Part shown: positions 58,978-64,000 of the stretch, piece after piece
Position numbering within the stretch: position 1 is the stretch's first letter
Layout of the letters: every line of letters starts with the position of its first letter
Assembly (NCBI GenBank): GCA_963736455.1
Contig: CAVTON010000002.1
Coordinates: 248,001-312,000, forward strand
Direction: 5' to 3'
From: DAHUXD01 sp963736455
Lineage (GTDB): Bacteria > Acidobacteriota > Thermoanaerobaculia > UBA5066 > Gp7-AA6
Length of the DNA stretch: 64,000 nucleotides
Program-made: the position numbers and the translations under genes
The notes under the pieces: generated by a model
Database searches by the model: none
Seen by the model: only the letters and a program-made list of their open reading frames with translations
What the model was told of the DNA's origin: nothing

Positions 58978-59906
58978 CGGCGCGTCGCGTCGCCCTCAAG
59001 GTCGACTGCGACACGCTCGAGGGAACGCGCGAGGGAGTGCCGCGCCTTCTCGAGATCCTCGCGGCGCGCGGAATCCGGGCGACCTTCTACTTCACGCTGG
59101 GTCCCGACCGGTCGGGCGTCGCGATCCGGCGCGTCTTCACGCGCCGTGGGTTCCTGTCCAAGATGATCCGGTCGAAGGCGCCGTCGCTCTACGGCTGGAA
59201 GACGATGCTCTACGGCACGCTCCTTCCGGCGCCGATGATCGGCGCGCGCGCCGAGGAGGCCGTGCGGGCGGCGGCGCGGGCCGGGCACGAGACCGGGGTC
59301 CATGGCTGGGACCACGTCGGCTGGCACGACGGACTGGACCGGATGAGCCGGGAGAAGATCGCTGCGGACTACGGCGCGGCCCATGCCGAATACCTGCGCA
59401 TCCTCGGCGTGCCGGCGCGCTCGAGCGCGGCGCCGGGCTGGACGGCCAACGCCCGCTCCCTCGAGGTGCAGGAGGAGCGTTCTCTGCTCCACACCTCCGA
59501 TACGCGCGGCGGCGCGCCGTACTTCCCTCGGGCCGGAGGGCGGACGTTTCGCACGCTCGAGATCCCGACGACGCTTCCGACGCTCGACGAGACCCTGGCG
59601 TGGACCGACCTCGCGGGGAACGACGCGTCGCAGCGGGCGTTCTTTCGGGGCGCCGTGCGCGGGACCGAGGTCCACACCATCCATGCCGAGGTCGAGGGCC
59701 GCTCGAAGGCCGCGCTCTTCTCGGCGATTCTCGACGATTGGAGGTCGGACGGGGTCGGGTTCGTCACGCTCGCGGAAATCGCGCGCGAGGCGCTCGAGCG
59801 GCGCGACCGCGTACCGGAACGGGAGATCGTCCGGACGCGGCTTCCCGGCCGCGGCGGTCTCGTCACCACCGGCTGGCCAGGGGGCGCGGCCGAGGTCGGC
59901 CTATGA
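58974..59906 (+). CDS. arnD: Polysaccharide-deacetylase-fold protein, ArnD (deformylase)
   Basis: The protein has 310 residues from ATG 58974 (ATGA overlap). NodB-type motifs are ALKVDCDTLEGTREG (catalytic and metal Asp) and HETGVHGWDHVGWHDGLD (metal His pair). RATFYFTLGPDRSG and APGWTANARSL, then VHTIHAEVEG near the end are ArnD-like. It removes the formyl group from undecaprenyl-phosphate-L-Ara4-formyl-N. Divalent metal-dependent. It completes ArnB-C-A-D, with only ArnT/E/F not obvious. Confidence 0.88.
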   Translation: MTARRVALKVDCDTLEGTREGVPRLLEILAARGIRATFYFTLGPDRSGVAIRRVFTRRGFLSKMIRSKAPSLYGWKTMLYGTLLPAPMIGARAEEAVRAAARAGHETGVHGWDHVGWHDGLDRMSREKIAADYGAAHAEYLRILGVPARSSAAPGWTANARSLEVQEERSLLHTSDTRGGAPYFPRAGGRTFRTLEIPTTLPTLDETLAWTDLAGNDASQRAFFRGAVRGTEVHTIHAEVEGRSKAALFSAILDDWRSDGVGFVTLAEIAREALERRDRVPEREIVRTRLPGRGGLVTTGWPGGAAEVGL

Positions 59907-60988
59907 AGGCGCGGCCGGTCCTTCTCGCGGCGGGGTTCCTCGCCGCCCTGGCCCTGCGGCTGGCTCTGCTCGCCCACGTCTCCGGAAATTACGACCTGGC
60001 GTCCTACGAGGCGGTGGCCTCGATCGTGCGCCGGGGCGGCAGCATGTACCTCGAGACCGCGCGCTACAACTACTCGCCCCTCTGGGCCTGGGTTCTGGCG
60101 GGGCTCGCGATCCTCGCCGAGCGAATCGGCACGACGCTGGCGTGGTCCGTCGGCGTCTTCCTTCTCCTCGTGGACGGGGCGACGGCACTCGTGGTCCGGC
60201 GCCTCGCCGGCGGAGGGCGGCGCGGGGGGGTCGCGGCGATCCTCTTCTTCGCGAACCCGGTTTCGATCTTCGTGTCGAGCTTCCATCTGCAGTTCGACAA
60301 CCTCGCGATCCTCTTCCTGCTGCTCGCGATCCTCGCGGCCGAGAAGCCGCCGGCGACCCGCGCGGGAACGGCCGCGGCTCTGTCGGCCTCCCTCATTGCC
60401 AAACACGTGACCGTCTTCTTCCCCCCGCTCTTCGTGAAGCGCCGGGCAACCCCCGGGCTGTCGGTCGCCGGGGCCCTGGTTCCCTACGCGGCCTTCGCGG
60501 CGTCGTTCCTGCCCTACGCGAGGTCCTGGGAGGGAATCCGCCGCCACGTCCTGGGGTACCGGAGTCTGTCGGAGGACTACGGGGCCGCGATGCTCCGGAA
60601 GATCCCGGGATCTCCGGCGTGGCTGCCGACGGCGGTCTTTCTCGCCACGGTCGCCGCCACGATCGTCGTCGTGCGCCGCCTCGGGCTGCCGCTGCCGCGC
60701 GCGGCGCTGATGCTTTTCATCGCCATGCTGCTGACCGTCCCGGGAATCTGCGAGTACTACTTCGTCTGGCCGATCGCGCTCGGCGCTCTGGAGGGCGGCG
60801 CGGGATATGCGGTGTACACGCTCGTCGTCGGCGCGTTCTTTCTCGGATCGCCCGACGGGCTGAACCTGCCGCTGATGCACCTGCCGGGCTGGCACGGCAT
60901 CTGGTGGAGTCTCGTGCTGTGGCTCGCGTGGGAGCTCAGGGAACAGAAGGAGCGGCGGGAGCGGCGGAGTATTCTGTCTCCGACGTGA
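59903..60988 (+). CDS. GT-C-like polyprenyl-linked glycosyltransferase (ArnT-position, DUF2029/GT87-like)
   Basis: The protein has 361 residues from ATG 59903 (ATGA overlap with arnD). About ten hydrophobic segments with an early acidic loop (HVSGNYDLASYEAVASI) are the GT-C pattern in which the first external Asp is catalytic. FFANPVSIFVSSFHLQFDNL matches DUF2029/GT87-like mannosyltransferases. In E. coli arnT follows arnD. This protein is in that place but is shorter than ArnT (about 550 residues) and looks like another GT-C family, so it may be the transferase that uses Und-P-L-Ara4N on a glycan (inference). Confidence 0.78.
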   Translation: MKARPVLLAAGFLAALALRLALLAHVSGNYDLASYEAVASIVRRGGSMYLETARYNYSPLWAWVLAGLAILAERIGTTLAWSVGVFLLLVDGATALVVRRLAGGGRRGGVAAILFFANPVSIFVSSFHLQFDNLAILFLLLAILAAEKPPATRAGTAAALSASLIAKHVTVFFPPLFVKRRATPGLSVAGALVPYAAFAASFLPYARSWEGIRRHVLGYRSLSEDYGAAMLRKIPGSPAWLPTAVFLATVAATIVVVRRLGLPLPRAALMLFIAMLLTVPGICEYYFVWPIALGALEGGAGYAVYTLVVGAFFLGSPDGLNLPLMHLPGWHGIWWSLVLWLAWELREQKERRERRSILSPT

Positions 60989-61043
60989 ACGAGACCGATG
61001 TCGCCGGTCCGCTCGAGACTCGGCCGTCGCCTGCCGGAGGCGC

Positions 61044-61727
61044 ATGCTCGCGCTGACGGAGGCGATGCTCGCGGGTCTTCCGCAGAACGGCCCGACCGAT
61101 CCGATCGCGTACTACCGTCGACCGTTCGTCGGGCGGCTATTTCGTGAGCGGATCAACCGCGGGCTGCGCCTTCTGCCGCCGAGGCGTTTCGCGCGCGCAC
61201 TCGAGATCGGCTACGGCGCGGGCGCGCTGCAGCTCGCGCTTTCCGAGGGCGTCGAGGAGCTGCATGGCATCGATCTCGACGCCGATCCGGACGTCGTCGA
61301 GCGCCTGCTGGCGGTCCGGGGGAGAACCTCGCGGCTGCGGCGGGGAAGCGTCTACGAGCTCCCGTACGCCGGGGGGACGTTCGACCTCGCGGTCTGTTTC
61401 TCGGTGTTCGAGCACCTGAGCGAACCGGAACGGGCGCTCGCGGAGGTCCATCGCGTGCTCGCGCCCGGAGGACTCTTCCTGCTCGGAATGCCGGCGGTGA
61501 ATCGCCTGATGGAGGCCGGTTTTCGAACCATCGGCTTCAAGGGCATCGAGGACATTCACGTCACGACGCCCGCCGCCGTCTTTCGCTCGCTCGGACGCGT
61601 CGGATTCCGCGTCGCCGCCGAGCGCCACCTCGACTTTCCTCTCGCGCGTCCGCTCGGCGCCCGCATCTACTACGACTGGCTCCTCGAGAAATCCGCTTCC
61701 GGACGCAGTATTCTGTCCGACAGGTGA
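61044..61727 (+). CDS. Class I SAM-dependent methyltransferase
   Basis: The protein has 227 residues from ATG 61044, after GGAGG. The SAM-binding motif is ALEIGYGAGALQLALSEG, acidic loop LHGIDLDADPD, then VCFSVFEHLSEPERALAEV and VLAPGGLFLLGMPAVN, typical of the Methyltransf_11 group. It could methylate a sugar or terminal residue of the exported glycan, as with Wzt-capping enzymes. The acceptor is not known. Its stop overlaps the next GTG (GTGA). Confidence 0.86.
   Translation: MLALTEAMLAGLPQNGPTDPIAYYRRPFVGRLFRERINRGLRLLPPRRFARALEIGYGAGALQLALSEGVEELHGIDLDADPDVVERLLAVRGRTSRLRRGSVYELPYAGGTFDLAVCFSVFEHLSEPERALAEVHRVLAPGGLFLLGMPAVNRLMEAGFRTIGFKGIEDIHVTTPAAVFRSLGRVGFRVAAERHLDFPLARPLGARIYYDWLLEKSASGRSILSDR
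61709..61714 (+). promoter_or_regulatory. TATTCT -10 box before the last membrane protein gene
   Basis: TATTCT ends nine bases before GTG 61724. An identical TATTCTGTC occurs at 60970-60978. Confidence 0.4.
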
Positions 61728-62839
61728 CCCCGGGAAACGCGACACGGCGATCCGGCGTGCGGCCGGAGCTCTGGCTGGCGCTCGCGTCGGTGGGCGGATC
61801 CTTCCTGGTGTACTGGCCGTTTCTCCGGAACATGATGCCGGTGTACCGGTTCTGGGACGGACCCAACTTCCTGACCGTGGCCCGGACGCTGTACGAGATC
61901 CGATCCGACAACCCGTTGCTCGCCTACGTTTACGAACCGCGCTTCTTCGCGGCCTACATGCCGCTCTATCCGCTGCTCGTGCGGTGTCTCGCGTTCTTCG
62001 GATACGAACGCGCGCTTCTGCTCGTCTCGATTCTCGCCTCGACGGCGGCGGTCCTGCTCTTCTACCGGCTCGCGCGCGACGTCTGGAAGCTCGAATCGCC
62101 GGGCTTCCTCGCGCTCGTCTTCCTGTTCCTTCCGCCGCGATGGCTGCTCTATCGCTCGACCGGCGCCACCGAGGCGGTCTACATCGCCTGCACGCTCGCG
62201 GCGGTGCTCTTCTTCGAGCGCTCGCAGGTCGGCCGCGCCTCGGTCGCCGGAGCGCTCGCCGCGCTCACGCGGATCTCCGGCCTGATGATCGCTCCCGCCT
62301 TCGGCGTGTTGCTGCTCCTGCGCCGCCGCTGGCGCTCGATCCCGTGGCTGTTCGTGATTCCGGCCGGGCTCTTCGGCTACTTCCTCTTCTGCGCCGTCCG
62401 CTTCGGCGACTTCTATGCGTACTTCACGCCGCACGGCGAGAAGCTCGCGCGGTTCGTGCCGTTCGGGTTCCTCCCGGTGCTCTTCTCGAAGGGCCTCTAT
62501 CACCAGGTGGAGTTCCACATCCTGCTCGCGCTCGTGTACGCGGTCGGCACGTCGCGGCTGCGCCCCTTTCCGGTGATCTTTTCGTACTGCATCTTCGAGT
62601 TCGCCCTCCACGTCTGTCTTTCGACGGAGGACTGGAGCCGGTACTTCCTGTCGATGGCGCCGTTCGCGCTGATCGTGGGGTTCCGCGACGTGCTCGACAC
62701 GCGCGCGTTCCGCTGGATCTTTCCGGTGTACGCCGCGCTCTCCGTCTACTACGCCTGGAACGTGATCCCGCTAAACGGGTGCCGGCCGGACATCTACCTC
62801 CACCTGCTCGAGCACCTGAACCTGCTTCCACCGGCCTGA
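61724..62839 (+). CDS. GT-C-like multi-pass membrane glycosyltransferase (PIG-V/mannosyltransferase-like)
   Basis: The protein has 371 residues from GTG 61724 with about nine hydrophobic segments. The first external loop holds YRFWDGPNFLTVARTLYEI, and the acidic Asp next to Trp is typical of GT-C enzymes such as PIG-V. YFTPHGEKLARFVPFGF and LSTEDWSRYFLSMAPFAL follow. It uses a lipid-linked sugar, unknown which. It completes the run arnB to 62839, in which every junction except the 55-base gap before 61044 overlaps by one to four bases. Its 3' end overlaps the convergent gene by 69 bases. Confidence 0.78.
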   Translation: MTPGNATRRSGVRPELWLALASVGGSFLVYWPFLRNMMPVYRFWDGPNFLTVARTLYEIRSDNPLLAYVYEPRFFAAYMPLYPLLVRCLAFFGYERALLLVSILASTAAVLLFYRLARDVWKLESPGFLALVFLFLPPRWLLYRSTGATEAVYIACTLAAVLFFERSQVGRASVAGALAALTRISGLMIAPAFGVLLLLRRRWRSIPWLFVIPAGLFGYFLFCAVRFGDFYAYFTPHGEKLARFVPFGFLPVLFSKGLYHQVEFHILLALVYAVGTSRLRPFPVIFSYCIFEFALHVCLSTEDWSRYFLSMAPFALIVGFRDVLDTRAFRWIFPVYAALSVYYAWNVIPLNGCRPDIYLHLLEHLNLLPPA

Positions 62840-64000
62840 CGCGGGGCGCGTCGCGAGGGCCGCGGACGCGGCGATCGCGAAGGCAAGGGCCTGAAGTTCG
62901 ACGCCGACGCGGAACGGGCGCGCGTCCCAGACGAACTCGACGCGGTGGCGGCCGGCCGGCACGGCGACGGCGAGATCGCGCGCGTTGGCGACGAGGACCG
63001 GCGCCGGAGATCCGTCCACCGAGGCCTTCCATGCCGTGAAGAACGTCCGAGAGAAGACGAGATGGCCGGCGGCGTCGGCCTCTACGGTCGCCGTGGCGCC
63101 GTCGGCCCGTACCGATTCTACGGCGACACGCCCCTCGGCGGGAGGGGCCTCCGGGTCCTCGGATCCCCGCCCGGGCAGGACGAGGTCGGTGCGAGGATCG
63201 AAGCGCTCCGAGCGAAGCAGCTCGAGCGAGCTCGAGGGACCGGGCCTTCGCCAGGTGCGTCCCGCCCAGCGCAGCTCCGGCACGGTCTCCCGTGCCTCGA
63301 AGAGCACGAGGCGGCGGCCGGCGACCTCGAGGCCCGTGATCGGTCGGAACAGCGGATGCTCCTCGCCATCCTCCGCGAGCGCCCATCGCGTCCCGTAGAG
63401 GACGAGGAGACGGTCGCGGCCGAGAGGACTCGAGGCGTCGGCGGCCTCGCTGGCGAGGCGGTTGTAGTAGCCGTAGGAGCCGTCGGGATCGGTCTCGAAG
63501 AGGTAGCGCGCTCCGTACGACGCTCCCGTAAGGGGCACGAGCTGCTCGACGATGATCCGCGCCACGCGCCCCATCCTCGGCGGCTCGTCGCCGCTCGCGC
63601 CGCGCAACACGGAGGGGTCGAACCGGGGAAGGCGGCGAGAGACGTAGATCCGGCCCGGACCCTCGAGGCGGCGCGAGAGTGCCGGCGGGCGCAGGAGCTG
63701 TGAGGTGGGCGCCGAGACGAAGAGAGGTAGGCCCCATGGAAGCGACGAGACGAGCGCCAGCCCCGCGATCGCCCAGGCCGGATCGCGCGGTCGAGTCCCC
63801 GGCCGGCGAAGGACGAGCGTGACCGCGAGCGTCGCGAGAACGCCAATCAGGGCGTCGCCTCGGACGAGGGATCGGAGGATCGGAAGGACCGCCGCCGGGT
63901 CCTCGGAAGCTCTCGCCGAGAGCGGGGCGACGAGGCGGTCGAGGGCGCTTCCCGGGGCGGAGAGGACCCACGCCGCGGCGAAGAGGCCGAGGGCGGCGGC
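62771..64000 (-). CDS. C-terminal part of a large membrane protein (YfhO/glycosyltransferase-39-like), start outside window
   Basis: The frame is open from the window edge (minus strand) to 62771. Upstream it has hydrophobic helices (VLATLAVTLVLRRPGTR, WAIAGLALVSSLPWGLPLF), then a soluble periplasmic-type region (RIYVSRRLPRFDPS, GYYNRLASEAADASSP, LVFSRTFFTAWKASVDG). The final HRVEFVWDARPFRVGVELQAL segment matches YfhO-like proteins, where a last helix pair follows. YfhO is a GT-C-like protein of teichoic-acid glycosylation. Function here is only inferred from location beside the glycan locus. The last 69 bases overlap the convergent gene. Confidence 0.68.
   Translation of the reverse strand, partial: AAALGLFAAAWVLSAPGSALDRLVAPLSARASEDPAAVLPILRSLVRGDALIGVLATLAVTLVLRRPGTRPRDPAWAIAGLALVSSLPWGLPLFVSAPTSQLLRPPALSRRLEGPGRIYVSRRLPRFDPSVLRGASGDEPPRMGRVARIIVEQLVPLTGASYGARYLFETDPDGSYGYYNRLASEAADASSPLGRDRLLVLYGTRWALAEDGEEHPLFRPITGLEVAGRRLVLFEARETVPELRWAGRTWRRPGPSSSLELLRSERFDPRTDLVLPGRGSEDPEAPPAEGRVAVESVRADGATATVEADAAGHLVFSRTFFTAWKASVDGSPAPVLVANARDLAVAVPAGRHRVEFVWDARPFRVGVELQALAFAIAASAALATRPASGRWKQVQVLEQVEVDVRPAPV

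Noticed and set aside
62771..64000. Complete gene on the minus strand from 63610
   Set aside because: The frame stays open with hydrophobic sequence to the window edge, so 63610 is internal and the gene is partial.

Overview
The window is one continuous stretch of very GC-rich bacterial chromosome, densely coded on both strands. I see no rRNA, tRNA, CRISPR array, insertion sequence or prophage. The best lineage guess is an Acidobacteriota member of the Thermoanaerobaculia/Holophagae type. This is an inference from GC content, from large secreted proteins ending in cysteine-containing S-layer-like repeats, from a one-polypeptide E2-E1 2-oxoglutarate dehydrogenase (KGD type), and from numerous secreted peptidases and DinB-like proteins. 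The ArnBCAD set and AttH-like lipocalin suggest a Gram-negative envelope.

Layout. 0-6.4 kb: end of an amino acid permease, an amidohydrolase, a secreted SLH-repeat protein and an M23 peptidase. 6.4-10.6 kb: a three-subunit molybdenum hydroxylase whose FAD subunit carries the four-cysteine [4Fe-4S] insertion of 4-hydroxybenzoyl-CoA reductase. 10.6-16 kb: an RRM protein with its own promoter and terminator, a cupin, DinB, a PLP decarboxylase, Cu/Zn SOD, and a two-component system with a soluble kinase. 16-31 kb: a thiolase, a C26 hydrolase, an MBL-fold protein, a dienoyl-CoA-hydratase-like protein, D-amino-acid transaminase, QueF, DedA, secreted proteins, an M28 peptidase and KGD. 31-38 kb: a minus-strand block (methyltransferase, GNAT, SDR, S9 peptidase, aldehyde dehydrogenase, enoyl-CoA hydratase). 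38-47.4 kb: SorAB-like sulfite dehydrogenase, MgtE, MoaE/MoaD, a TetR regulator, a small Cys protein, IspH, SDR, a CADD-like protein, HAD and an amino acid permease. 47.4-52.8 kb: a repeat-rich gap and an AttEFGH-like operon (ATPase, FtsX-type permease, AttH). 52.8-64 kb: a glycan locus with a Wzm/Wzt exporter, ArnB, ArnC, split ArnA, ArnD, two GT-C-like membrane proteins, a methyltransferase and the end of a large membrane protein.

Common themes. Two Mo-cofactor enzymes and the MoaD/MoaE pair occur in the window. Many genes are joined by 4-bp NTGA stop/start overlaps. Many others have a TANNNT box 6-12 bases before the start codon and no Shine-Dalgarno, which suggests leaderless transcription. 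Six conserved genes are broken by a single frameshift. Three of these sit exactly at a four-base G or C run that would need five, so base-calling error is the simplest explanation. A TetR-type palindrome overlapping the tetR promoter (about 41.74 kb) recurs upstream of the molybdenum hydroxylase operon (about 6.36 kb), which suggests a regulon.
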